DNA from: an uncultured Opitutia bacterium
GTDB lineage: Bacteria; Verrucomicrobiota; Verrucomicrobiia; Opitutales; Opitutaceae
Direction of reading: 5' to 3'
Assembly (NCBI GenBank): GCA_903839035.1
Contig: CAIMAQ010000011.1
Location: forward strand, 1 to 51,210
Length of the DNA: 51,210 nt
Shown here: positions 12,060 through 20,123 of the stretch, piece by piece
Layout of the letters: each line of letters opens with the position of its first letter
Position numbering within the stretch: position 1 is the first letter of the stretch
The notes under the pieces: generated by a model
What the model saw: the letters and a program-made list of their open reading frames with translations, nothing else
Told to the model about the DNA's origin: nothing
The model's database searches: none
Translations under genes and position numbers: made by a program

Positions 12060-12085
12060 CGCGTCATCTCCGAATGGGTGACGCG
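12060..12085 (-). other. Stem-loop in the leader of the 15-codon gene
   Basis: CGCGTCA (12060-12066) and TGACGCG (12079-12085) form a perfect 7-bp stem with a 12-base loop, 34 bases upstream of the mini-gene ATG. It could be a 5' stability element or a remnant of processing from the upstream 361-residue gene's message. No -10/-35 pair is convincing in this 148-base spacer. Confidence 0.35.
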
Positions 12086-12174
12086 CGCGCGAGCCAGTGT
12101 GAAACTCTCCCTCACTGCGCAGGCGCGCAACACAAATGCGCGGGGAAAATTTCCCCACTCCGGCGCCCCCGTGC

Positions 12175-13260
12175 CTAACAAACAAAATCGCCGGGCGGGC
12201 TGACGCGTCCCGGATGGCCGATGACGCGGCGGATGGACTCGAGATTTTCGCGGACGAGTTCGCCCATGGATTCGCAGCGCAAATATTCGGGCCGCGAGTA
12301 ATGCAACGCGAGGCTGGCGCGAAGCTCGTGCACCTTCTCGCGCGGGGCGATCGGGTCCGGCACCATTTCCGTCAGCAGCGCGTTCAGGCGCAGATGGGCC
12401 AGCTCCGCGCGCTGCAACATCAGGGTCTGCTCCTCACGCTGGTATTGCAGCGCGGTCTGCGCGTGCAGGTGCTTGGTGCAATAGGTGACGATCGGGGTGT
12501 TCTCCTTGAAGAACTGGGGCAGGTAGAAGTTTTTCCGGCCGTTGTAGGATTGCTGGTCGAAATCCATCGCGCGGATGCGCACCTGGGCGCCCTCAAAGTC
12601 GGGGGTGATGACCACGACGTAGTTGTACGAGCGCATGTCCCCAAGCAGGCGCACGAAGCACCGCTCGTTGAACTTCACCATCTCCTTGGCCACGCGCACC
12701 GGGCTGAGCTGCGGGTCGTTCAGCCAGTGGTTGATGAACGCGTCACCGGGAATGCCGGCAATGTGCTCCTCGACGAGGGTTTTGCCTGCGGTGAGGAAGT
12801 TGAGGCGGTTCGGGGACAGCAGGTGCTCGAGTTCCAGGCCATAGACGCGCGAGGCGTCCGCCTTTTTGACGTAAAAGTAGTCCTGGTTGTCATTGTAGGC
12901 GTTGACGACGCGGATGCGGAAGGGCGTGGAGTTGCCGAAGCTGCAGAAATCCACGCGGTCCACGTAAACGTGCTCCATGATGGAGTGGTCACCGTCGACC
13001 TTGAGCAGCGCGTAGACGCGCTTCAGGTCCTCGTACAGCGCGGACATCTCGTCGGCGCGGTAGATCACGCTGTCCCAGAGTGTCGGCTTGCCCGCGGCGT
13101 CGGTCAGCGGCATCGCCTCCTGGAAATCGTAAAGCCGTTCGTAGGTGACCGGCAGTTCGCGCTCGCGCTTGTAGCGCGCGAGGTAGCCGCGCAGGCCGTC
13201 GAGCACGGGGAAGCACGGTTTTTTCCGCGTCGGAGGAAAGGGAGTGGTCAGGGCCTCCAT
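12175..13260 (-). CDS. Conserved-looking protein of unknown function, 361 aa
   Basis: I do not recognise this protein. It is soluble, without a signal peptide or membrane segment. Its composition and codon use match neighbouring real genes. Conspicuous segments are YERLYDFQEAMPLTD near residue 40, an aromatic block NAYNDNQDYFYVKKADASR, and IRAMDFDQQSYNGRKNFYLP. The last faintly recalls the metal-binding D-F/W-D loop of kinase-like folds, a guess only. A C-terminal REEQTLMLQRAELAHLRLN stretch is helical. The frame is open to 13413, but the upstream part is Arg/Ala-rich; ATG at 13260 has AAGGGTGG seven bases upstream and was chosen. It may be co-transcribed with the 15-codon gene downstream. 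Confidence 0.7.
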   Translation of the reverse strand: MEALTTPFPPTRKKPCFPVLDGLRGYLARYKRERELPVTYERLYDFQEAMPLTDAAGKPTLWDSVIYRADEMSALYEDLKRVYALLKVDGDHSIMEHVYVDRVDFCSFGNSTPFRIRVVNAYNDNQDYFYVKKADASRVYGLELEHLLSPNRLNFLTAGKTLVEEHIAGIPGDAFINHWLNDPQLSPVRVAKEMVKFNERCFVRLLGDMRSYNYVVVITPDFEGAQVRIRAMDFDQQSYNGRKNFYLPQFFKENTPIVTYCTKHLHAQTALQYQREEQTLMLQRAELAHLRLNALLTEMVPDPIAPREKVHELRASLALHYSRPEYLRCESMGELVRENLESIRRVIGHPGRVSPPGDFVC

Positions 13261-13447
13261 GCCGCCACCCTTGGGCCCCGCGGGCTTGGTGGCGAGCCGG
13301 CTCTGGGTCGGCGCGCGGAAAATCCGCCGGCCCCGGCGGTGAAATAGCTTCGGCTCCGCGCCTGCAATGGACCCGTGCCTTGATGGGTTTGCTCGCCGTA
13401 GGGCGGCCGCCACCCTCGGTCCGGCCCGGTGCGACCAGCCTCACGCG

Positions 13448-14650
13448 CTAGGCGCGGAAGCGTCGGGCGAGGGCCAGGGAGATTTTGGGGACCGTACGCA
13501 GCGCACCGCCGGCGCGCAACGACTCCGTGGCCATGTAGCCGGTCGCGATGCTCTCGCGGGCGGCGAGGGGCGAGGTGTCCGTCTTTCCGCCGTGCCGTGC
13601 GAAGCCCAGGAATTCCTCCATAATTCGCGGGTCGGCGCCGCCGTGCGCGCCCTTGCTCACCGGAATCCGGTAGGTGCGGTCGCCGGATTCATCATAGCCC
13701 TGCTTGCGTCGGTTCCACACGCGCACACACGTGCCGGGCTCGCCGTTGCCGAAATTTTCCATCCGCCCCTCCGTGCCGATCACCATGTAATTGCGCCAGT
13801 AGTCCGGCGTGTAATGGCACTGTGCGTAGGTCGCGAGGACCCCGTTATCGAGCTGCATCTGCACGGTGCTGAGATCCTCGACATCAATGCGGTGGTTGAG
13901 GCCGCGGGCCCGGGTGGGCGGAAACGCGGTGAGCTGCATCTCGCCCGGGCGCAGGCGGCTGAGGCCCTGGGGGGCGGGTTTGCGGCCGGGCAGGTCGCCG
14001 TAGAGTGAGAGGGCGCCGAGCGCGTTGACCTTCCGGCTGTAGCCGCCGCAGAGCCAGTGGATGATATCGAGGTCGTGCGCCGCCTTCTGCAGGAGCATCC
14101 CGGTCGTGTAGCGGCGCTCGGCATGCCAGTCGCGGAAGTAAAAGTCGCCCCCATGACCGACAAAATGCCGCACCCAACAGGCCTTCACCGCGCCGATGGC
14201 GCCCGCATCGATCAGTGACTTCATCTTTCGCACGAACGGCATGTGCCGCATGTTATGCCCGACATAGAGCCGGGCGCGGGTCTGGGCGGCGGCCCGCAGG
14301 ATGCGGTCGCAGCCGGCGATGGTGAGCGCCATCGGTTTCTCCAGGTAAAGCGTGAGCCCGCGACGCAGCACCGCCACCGCCTGCGCTTCGTGCAGGAAGT
14401 CAGGCGTGGCGATGAGCACGGCGTCGAGCTTCCGGTCCAGCAGCGCCTGGTAATCACCCGTGGTGAAAATCCCGCCGCCATAGTCGGCGCGGTTGCGCGC
14501 GAGGGTCGTGGCACTCACATCGCAGCACGCGACGACGCGCGAGCCGCGCCCGGGGCGGTGCGCAAGCGAGCCGAGCAGCTGGCCGCGTCCGCCGGAGCCG
14601 ATGATGCCGATCTGCAGTTCAGAGTTTTTATTTTTCATGAGTCGGGACAT
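13448..14650 (-). CDS. Gfo/Idh/MocA family oxidoreductase
   Basis: About 400 residues. The N-terminal Rossmann motif GIIGSGGRGQLLG binds NAD(P), and the EKPMALT motif typical of the family carries the substrate-side Lys. The C-terminal alpha/beta domain follows, with HDLDIIHWLCGG giving a family-typical His/Asp pair. Members oxidise sugars, inositols or similar polyols; the substrate is unknown. Two nearby ATGs (14650 and 14638) are possible and neither has a clear SD; the longer was chosen. The frame is open much further upstream, but that region belongs to the AraC gene on the same strand. It lies 32 bases downstream of the AraC regulator, so they probably form an operon. Confidence 0.88.
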   Translation of the reverse strand: MSRLMKNKNSELQIGIIGSGGRGQLLGSLAHRPGRGSRVVACCDVSATTLARNRADYGGGIFTTGDYQALLDRKLDAVLIATPDFLHEAQAVAVLRRGLTLYLEKPMALTIAGCDRILRAAAQTRARLYVGHNMRHMPFVRKMKSLIDAGAIGAVKACWVRHFVGHGGDFYFRDWHAERRYTTGMLLQKAAHDLDIIHWLCGGYSRKVNALGALSLYGDLPGRKPAPQGLSRLRPGEMQLTAFPPTRARGLNHRIDVEDLSTVQMQLDNGVLATYAQCHYTPDYWRNYMVIGTEGRMENFGNGEPGTCVRVWNRRKQGYDESGDRTYRIPVSKGAHGGADPRIMEEFLGFARHGGKTDTSPLAARESIATGYMATESLRAGGALRTVPKISLALARRFRA

Positions 14651-14682
14651 GGGGCGGGTAGGAAAGGGAATGGGCGCGGATT

Positions 14683-15534
14683 TCAGGCCGGGGCAGGGAG
14701 GCGGTGTTTGCGCCGGTAGGCAAGCGGACGCTGCTGGCCGGCGTAAGTTTGAAACGCCTGGTAAAAGGGTGCGACCGAGGCGAAGCCGCTCTCGAGGGCG
14801 ACGTCGACCACCTTGGTGTCGGTGGTGATGAGCAGCCGCTGGGCGTGGGAAACGCGGAGGCGCGTGACGTATTCCCAGACGCTCACGCCGCACTGTTTCT
14901 TGAAGACGCGCATGAGATACTTCGGGTGCAGCCCTGCATCGGCGGCGATGGCGGGCACGGTGAGCGGATCGCGGTAGTGCTCGGCGATGTACCGGGTGAC
15001 GCGAGCGATCTGGCCGACACCCTCCGGGCCGGCGTGCAGGCGGTGGCGGGGCCGGGCGGTGGCGAGGGCCAGCCGGTGGAACCGCGCCTCCATCTCCAGC
15101 AGCAGCACGCGGCGGCGACCGGGGTGCCGGCTGTTGGCATCCTCCAGCCAGCGCTCCAGCAGCGGCCGGTCGGCGGCTTCCGGACGGGCGGAGACGATTT
15201 CGCCGCGGAGCAAACGGTCCTGCAGGCCGTGGGGGAGCTGCCACTGCAAAAACCACGCGAGCGGCAGGGTGATCCAGATGCCCGGGTCGACGATGCCCGG
15301 CGCGACCGTCTGGTGGGGCACGCCGCCCCAGAGCACGGTGAAGCGGCCGGCGGCCACGGGTGTGATCGCGCCGCCGTGCAAATACGAGAAACCACCCGAG
15401 AACAGGAAGTTCACCTCAATGTCAGGGTGGGTGTGCGGGGAGGCCATGAAGCCCACGTTGCGCAACCGCCAGATGCGGAAACCCAGTTCCGATTCATGCC
15501 GGGTGGCGGCACTGTGGGCGGAAGCAGGGGGCAT
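14683..15534 (-). CDS. AraC family transcriptional regulator
   Basis: 283 residues. The N-terminal cupin-type sensing domain contains HTHPDIEVNFLFSGG and GRFTVLWGGVPHQ. The C-terminal double helix-turn-helix is intact (VPAIAADAGLHPKYLMRVFK and VVDVALESGFASVAPFYQAF). The cupin His/Glu pattern suggests a sugar or carboxylate ligand. It lies directly upstream of the Gfo/Idh/MocA gene and divergent from a PhyH dioxygenase, so it probably controls both through the 73-base spacer. The position and partners fit local control of a sugar or polyol catabolic step, which is inference. Confidence 0.9.
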   Translation of the reverse strand: MPPASAHSAATRHESELGFRIWRLRNVGFMASPHTHPDIEVNFLFSGGFSYLHGGAITPVAAGRFTVLWGGVPHQTVAPGIVDPGIWITLPLAWFLQWQLPHGLQDRLLRGEIVSARPEAADRPLLERWLEDANSRHPGRRRVLLLEMEARFHRLALATARPRHRLHAGPEGVGQIARVTRYIAEHYRDPLTVPAIAADAGLHPKYLMRVFKKQCGVSVWEYVTRLRVSHAQRLLITTDTKVVDVALESGFASVAPFYQAFQTYAGQQRPLAYRRKHRLPAPA

Positions 15535-15607
15535 AAAGGTTACTTAACAAGAAAATGTTGGGAGTAAACGGAAAGAAGTTTCTGAATAGTTCGTTTATAG
15601 TGGCGCC
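15535..15607. promoter_or_regulatory. Divergent promoter region between AraC and PhyH genes
   Basis: 73 bases, AT-richer than the flanks. It contains an inverted pair TAAACG (15565-15570) and CGTTTA (15592-15597) and a smaller AACA...TGTT pair at 15546-15559. Either could be the AraC operator. No clear SD precedes the plus-strand ATG at 15608. Promoter hexamers cannot be assigned with confidence. Confidence 0.4.
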
Positions 15608-16519
15608 ATGGACCAACGCTTTCACGACCACCACACCCAGCCCCCCAAGATCGAGCGGACCGATGCGAAGGTCCCGAGCGAGCTCGACGAGTACCTCTTT
15701 GACCTGAACGGCTTTGTCATCATCCGCGGCGCGCTCTCGAAGGAGGAGGTCGCCGACTGCAACGCCCGCATCGACACCATCCCGCGTTCACTGCCGCGGC
15801 TCGGCTGGCATGGCTGGGTGCAGCGGGAGGACCATCCCGAGCACCGCGGCATTAGCTACCAGCAGGTGTACGAGCTGGGCGGGGCGTTTGAGCGGATGAT
15901 CGACCACCCGAACTACATCAACTACGTGCAGCGCTTCATCGGCGGGCAGGACACGTTTGATTACCACCACGGGCCGCTGTTCATCGACGAGAACTTCTTC
16001 ACGATCCGCGGACCCGGCGAGGCGATCACGCTGCATGCCGGCGGACACGACCGGTGCAAGCGCATGCAGTTTCGCTACCACAACGGCCGTTTCCACTGCG
16101 CGCAGATCAACGTGCTCATCGCCCACACCGACATCGGGCCGGGCGATGGCGCGACCATGGTCATCCCCGGCTCGCATAAGTCCAACCTCGTTCACCCGGA
16201 GTTCCTCAACCCGAAGCGCGGGGAGGAATGGATGGAAGGCAAGGGCGGCTCGGTGGATGGCGTGGCCGGGGCGCAGGAAGTCCACATGAAGGCGGGCGAT
16301 GCGATCGTCTTCGTGGACGCGACCTGCCACGGCTCGGCCAAGCGCGTGAATCCCGGCGAGCGCCGCATCACCGTCTACCGTTACGGCTCCTCCTGGAACC
16401 GCACGCGCTGGGGTTACCATGCCTCGCCCGAGCTGCTAGCGCGGGCGAACCCCTTTGCGAAGAAGCTGATTCACCCGCAGGAATACCTCCGCCCGCCCGG
16501 CACGCCGACGCGGTGGTAA
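15608..16519 (+). CDS. Phytanoyl-CoA dioxygenase (PhyH) family protein
   Basis: 303 residues, Fe(II)/2-oxoglutarate oxygenase fold. Metal ligands are His173 and Asp175 in IAHTDIG and the distal His241 in CHGSAKR, with a downstream Arg pair (GERRITVYRYG) for 2-oxoglutarate. It differs from the PhyH protein at 1567-2433 in length and motif context and is not a recent duplicate. It is transcribed divergently from the AraC/oxidoreductase pair. The three proteins together look like a small inducible catabolic or natural-product tailoring cluster. Confidence 0.88.
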   Translation: MDQRFHDHHTQPPKIERTDAKVPSELDEYLFDLNGFVIIRGALSKEEVADCNARIDTIPRSLPRLGWHGWVQREDHPEHRGISYQQVYELGGAFERMIDHPNYINYVQRFIGGQDTFDYHHGPLFIDENFFTIRGPGEAITLHAGGHDRCKRMQFRYHNGRFHCAQINVLIAHTDIGPGDGATMVIPGSHKSNLVHPEFLNPKRGEEWMEGKGGSVDGVAGAQEVHMKAGDAIVFVDATCHGSAKRVNPGERRITVYRYGSSWNRTRWGYHASPELLARANPFAKKLIHPQEYLRPPGTPTRW

Positions 16520-16678
16520 ATCATTCCGGCTGAGCGAGGTCCGGACGGCCCGGGCCGGGCGCCGGCTGTGATCCATTGCGCGGCCCAGTCCCCGGAGGGT
16601 TGGAGCTCCCACAAAATTTGCCTAACTCTCCGCAAAGAGTGCGCAGCAGAGCCGTGGCAAAGCGGGTAGTCTGCTGGC

Positions 16679-17125
16679 ATGAAAACCATCCTTGTGCCGG
16701 TGGATCTCTCCGCCGCCACGGCCCGGGTGTGCGCGGCTGCCTGTACCCTGGCCCGTCTGCTTCAGGCCCGCTTGGTGCTGCTGCACGTCGTACAGCCCCA
16801 GCCCCTTCTGCCGGGTGACCTTTACGCGTTTGATGCCGGCGCGGTGGCCGAGGCCATGGACGCTGAGGAAAAACTGGCTGCGCGGAAGCTCCGGGCGCTG
16901 GTCCGGCGCTGTGCCGGCAAGAAACTGCCGGCCCAGTCCGTGCAGACCACGGGCGTGCCGGCCGCGGAAATCCTCGCCCGGGCTGCTGTTCTCAAGGCGG
17001 ACTACATTGTCATTGGTTCGCATGGCCATGGGGTCGCTTATGACCTGCTGATTGGCAGTGCCGTCCAAGGCGTGCTTCGGAAGGCGCACTGCCCCGTGCT
17101 GGTCATTCCCATCAAGCAGCGTTGA
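16679..17125 (+). CDS. Universal stress protein (UspA family)
   Basis: 148 residues, one Usp domain. MKTILVPVDLS at the N-terminus and the ATP-binding motif GSHGHG-x(8)-GS near the C-terminus (GSHGHGVAYDLLIGS) mark the ATP-binding type. The end CPVLVIP is canonical. It is followed 22 bases later by a nitroreductase and then a quinone reductase on the same strand, suggesting a stress or redox operon. The 159-base upstream gap holds only GC-rich palindromic sequence and no recognisable promoter. Confidence 0.93.
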   Translation: MKTILVPVDLSAATARVCAAACTLARLLQARLVLLHVVQPQPLLPGDLYAFDAGAVAEAMDAEEKLAARKLRALVRRCAGKKLPAQSVQTTGVPAAEILARAAVLKADYIVIGSHGHGVAYDLLIGSAVQGVLRKAHCPVLVIPIKQR

Positions 17126-17147
17126 TCTTGGCTGTCCCCGGCCTGTC

Positions 17148-17717
17148 ATGGACGTCCTCAAGGCCATCTACCAGCGGCGGGCGACACGTCACTATTCCGA
17201 TGCGGAGGTGACCAAGTCCGCCGTCTTCGACCTGATCCGGGCCGCGGCCCAGGCCCCCAGCGCGCTGAACCAGCAGCCGTGGGCGTTCGCCATCCTGCAT
17301 GGCCGGGAGCGGCTGGTGAAATACTCCGAGCGGGCCAAGGCCCATTTGCTGCTGACGAGCGACCCCTCATTTGGGCTGGATCCGCGCGTCGACCAGTATG
17401 CCAGCGCGGAGGTCAATATTTTCCATGGCGCCGACACCTTGGTGCTCATCTGTGCCAAGCCCGGCCGGTTCTGGCCAATGCAGGACTGTTTTCTCGCGGC
17501 GGAAAACCTGATGCTGGCGGCGCAGGGCATGGGGCTCGGAAGTTGCCCCATCGGGTTTGCCCGGCCGTGGTTTCATCTGCCCGAGGTCAAGGCCGAGCTG
17601 GGAATACCGGCGAACCTGACTCCGGTGCTGCCGATCGTGGTCGGCTATGCCGCCCTGCCGCCGCCAGCCGTGGAGAAGCATGACGCGGAAATTATCTGCT
17701 GGCACTGGGATGAATGA
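17148..17717 (+). CDS. Nitroreductase family protein
   Basis: 189 residues, FMN-dependent NAD(P)H oxidoreductase. The N-terminal YQRRATRHYSD, the QAPSALNQQPWAF block and the C-terminal GMGLGSCPIGF are family signatures. It likely reduces nitro compounds, quinones or similar electrophiles; the physiological substrate is unknown. ATG at 17148 matches the family N-terminus. The frame extends upstream into the Usp gene, which cannot be coding there. It lies in a run with the Usp and quinone reductase genes. Confidence 0.92.
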   Translation: MDVLKAIYQRRATRHYSDAEVTKSAVFDLIRAAAQAPSALNQQPWAFAILHGRERLVKYSERAKAHLLLTSDPSFGLDPRVDQYASAEVNIFHGADTLVLICAKPGRFWPMQDCFLAAENLMLAAQGMGLGSCPIGFARPWFHLPEVKAELGIPANLTPVLPIVVGYAALPPPAVEKHDAEIICWHWDE

Positions 17718-17736
17718 CCCGCCGGACCCTCCATTT

Positions 17737-18321
17737 ATGGCCAAAAAAATCACCATCATCCAGGGACACCCTGATCCGGTTTCCCTCCACTTCGGCCATG
17801 CCCTCGCGGAGTCGTATGCCCGGGGGGCGCTGGCCGCCGGCCACGAGATCAAGCGCATTGAGGTCGCGCAGCTCGATTTCCCCCTGCTGCGCAGCCAGAC
17901 CGAATGGAATTCCGGCCGGGCGCCCGCCGCCTTACGCGACGCGCAGGCGGCCATCGCGTGGGCGGATCACCTGGTCCTGATTTTTCCCCTCTGGCTCGGC
18001 ACGATGCCGGCGATTTTGAAAGGCTTCCTGGAGCAGGTTTTCCGGCCGGGCTTTGCGCTGATTTACGAAGGACACCGGTTCCCGCAAAAGGGGCTGACCG
18101 GCAAATCCGCGCGGGTGGTCGTGACCATGGGTCTGCCGGCGTTTTGGTACCGGTTTTTCTTCCGTGCAGATGGCGTGCGCGGGCTCGAACGGAGCATCCT
18201 CGGATTTTGCGGGGTGAAGCCCGTGAATGAGACCCTGATCGGGCTGGTGGAGATCAAGGACGCCGCGGGGCGGGAAAAATGGCTGAAGAAGCTGTCGGCG
18301 TTCGGCAAGGTGGCGACCTGA
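17737..18321 (+). CDS. NAD(P)H dehydrogenase (quinone), flavodoxin-like fold
   Basis: 194 residues. KKITIIQGHPDP begins the flavodoxin-like FMN/FAD site. The segment LVLIFPLWLGTMPAILKGFLEQVF is diagnostic of the NQO1/MdaB/KefF-like family. It performs two-electron quinone reduction or serves as an ancillary factor of K+ efflux systems. An upstream ATG at 17710 overlaps the previous gene's stop and would add nine residues; 17737 fits the family better. It is the last gene of the Usp-nitroreductase-NQO run; the next gene is convergent, 24 bases away. Confidence 0.9.
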   Translation: MAKKITIIQGHPDPVSLHFGHALAESYARGALAAGHEIKRIEVAQLDFPLLRSQTEWNSGRAPAALRDAQAAIAWADHLVLIFPLWLGTMPAILKGFLEQVFRPGFALIYEGHRFPQKGLTGKSARVVVTMGLPAFWYRFFFRADGVRGLERSILGFCGVKPVNETLIGLVEIKDAAGREKWLKKLSAFGKVAT

Positions 18322-18345
18322 GGGCGGCCGCGCCCAGCCGGCGGG

Positions 18346-19035
18346 TTACAGGAGCCGCGTTGCGGGAACCTGCGCGTAAAACGCCCGGGCCTTGGCCAGC
18401 AGTTGCGCCGGTGTGGAATGATTTTCGTCCACGACGACAGCGCCGATGATCCGCACCGTCAGGGCCGGGCGGTGGAGGGTCGTCCAGGTGAGAAACTGAT
18501 TCATCTCGCCGCTGGTGCCTTGGCCGCAGCCGAAGACGAGAATTTTTCCCGTTTCGCCCAACGCGGTGGCGACAGACTCAAAGAACCCGGCGGGATCGAG
18601 CTTTTGCTGGCCGCGGGAAAACTCATGCGTGGTCCGGGGGTGCAGGGAATGGCCGTGGGCCGAATGGGGCTGGATTTTATGCGGGACGGTCCCGCGCAGC
18701 TCGGACTGGTAGAGGCGGGCCTCATGATGGTCGATCACCACCAGCCAGTGGGCGTCGCGGTCCGCCGCGGCGGAGGTTTCGGAGCGCTCGAGAAAATGGC
18801 GCAGCTCCATGAGCAGGGCCGGCGCGCCGACCTCCTTGGTGTGCGGCGCATGCACCGTCAGGGTGTGCCCGTTGCGGGAGATCTTCAGGTGGCCGTTGGT
18901 CGCCTCGGTCACCTGCCCGAGTTCGCCCAGGAGGGCACAGACATCGCGCCAGGCGAGGTTGTGCACCGCCGGATGGCGGAAAATTGCCTCATAGGTGCGG
19001 CGGTGGGAGCCAGTCAGGGAAGCGGAAGGATTCAT
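18346..19035 (-). CDS. Two-part protein, HicA-like N-terminus and baeRF-like C-terminus (tentative)
   Basis: 229 residues with no signal peptide. Residues about 10-80 (HPAVHNLAWRDVCALLGELG...) recall the small HicA-type RNA-binding fold: an lGxxxxxxxxHxxxxxxG arrangement, then HAPHTKEVG. Residues about 95-229 begin HWLVVIDHHEARLYQSEL and contain GKILVFGCGQGTSGEMNQFL, resembling the C-terminal domain of bacterial release-factor-like (baeRF) proteins. Both assignments are weak and made by eye. ATG at 19035 has GGAAGG-like purines nearby; longer starts fall in the divergent promoter region. It is transcribed divergently from the PocR-AraC regulator. Confidence 0.55.
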   Translation of the reverse strand: MNPSASLTGSHRRTYEAIFRHPAVHNLAWRDVCALLGELGQVTEATNGHLKISRNGHTLTVHAPHTKEVGAPALLMELRHFLERSETSAAADRDAHWLVVIDHHEARLYQSELRGTVPHKIQPHSAHGHSLHPRTTHEFSRGQQKLDPAGFFESVATALGETGKILVFGCGQGTSGEMNQFLTWTTLHRPALTVRIIGAVVVDENHSTPAQLLAKARAFYAQVPATRLL

Positions 19036-19217
19036 GGCCGAAGGAAGAAATCGACGGATTCCGGGGTGCGCGTATTTTGTCCCCCGAAATGCAGTGTAAC
19101 CGCTTGGTCGCTCGAACACTGGGCATTTCTTGCCCATTGTATTGCGCCGATTGCACGGGCCCCGCGCCGATTTTTACGAGTTGCCGGATAAGGTTTTGCG
19201 GCTACGGGTGTGCATCC

Positions 19218-20123
19218 GTGATCACTCCCGAAGATCGTTCCAAACGCAGCCGCGTCCTGGTCGAGCAGCTCCAGCGCTCGGACATTTTTCGTGATTACCA
19301 GAAGGCCTTCCAGGAGGCAACGGGCCTGCCTTTCAGCCTCCGGGCGATCGAGGCCTTCAATTTGCCCCATGCCGGTGACGCCAAGGGAAACCCTTTTTGC
19401 TCCCTGATGGCGCGGTCGAACCAGTCCTGCTCCGCCTGCCTGCAGCTGCAGCGCAAGGTCGAGGAAGAGGCGCAGATGGAGCCGAAGACCCTGAAATGCT
19501 TCGCCGGCCTCTGCGATTCCGCTGTGCCGGTGCGGGTGGGGGAAAACCTCGTGGCCTTCCTCCAGACCGGCCAGATCCTGCTGCACAAACCGAACCAGCG
19601 CGAATTCAAGAAGACCACCCGGGCGCTGATCAATTACGGGGTGCAAACCGACCTCAAGAGGTTGGAGGAGGCGTACTTCCAAACCCGCGTGCTCACGAAG
19701 AAACAATATGAGGCGGTGATCCGGCTACTCACCATCTTTGCCCAGCATCTCTCGATGCTGAGCAACCAGCTCATGGTGTCCGCCGAGCAGGTGGAATCGC
19801 CCATGGTGCAGCGGGCCAAACTCTTCATCACCGAGCACCAGGGCGAGGAGGTCTCGCTGAAGCAGGTGGCGTCCGCGGTGAACACGAGCGCGTTTTATTT
19901 CTGCAAGATGTTCAAGCAGGCGACGGGCCTGACTTTCACGGAGTACCTGGCGCGCACACGCATCGAAAAGGTGAAAAACCTCCTGCTTAACCCGCACAAG
20001 CGCATCAGCGAGGTCGCCTACGAAACGGGCTTCCAATCGCTGTCGCAGTTCAACCGGGTGTTCCGGCGTGTCACCGGCGAGGCGCCGACGGTGTGGCGGT
20101 CCAAGCTGCCGCAGACGGCCTAG
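19218..20123 (+). CDS. PocR-domain AraC family regulator
   Basis: About 301 residues. The N-terminal PocR ligand-binding domain shows its Cys pattern: NPFCSLM, NQSCSACLQLQRKV and KCFAGLCDSAVPV. The C-terminal AraC domain has two helix-turn-helix units (VSLKQVASAVNTSAFYFCKM and ISEVAYETGFQSLSQFNRVF). PocR domains occur in regulators responding to small hydrocarbon derivatives such as 1,2-propanediol, and their Cys cluster could bind a cofactor. The start is set at GTG 19218, where family similarity begins; upstream codons to 18984 are not family-like. Its 3' end overlaps ccoI by 4 bases (convergent). Confidence 0.87.
   Translation: MITPEDRSKRSRVLVEQLQRSDIFRDYQKAFQEATGLPFSLRAIEAFNLPHAGDAKGNPFCSLMARSNQSCSACLQLQRKVEEEAQMEPKTLKCFAGLCDSAVPVRVGENLVAFLQTGQILLHKPNQREFKKTTRALINYGVQTDLKRLEEAYFQTRVLTKKQYEAVIRLLTIFAQHLSMLSNQLMVSAEQVESPMVQRAKLFITEHQGEEVSLKQVASAVNTSAFYFCKMFKQATGLTFTEYLARTRIEKVKNLLLNPHKRISEVAYETGFQSLSQFNRVFRRVTGEAPTVWRSKLPQTA

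Noticed and set aside
12136-13347. Plus-strand open frame opposite the 361-residue unknown gene
   Set aside because: The minus-strand frame has the SD, a more protein-like composition and better start context. Since the family is unrecognised, this rejection is slightly less certain than the others.
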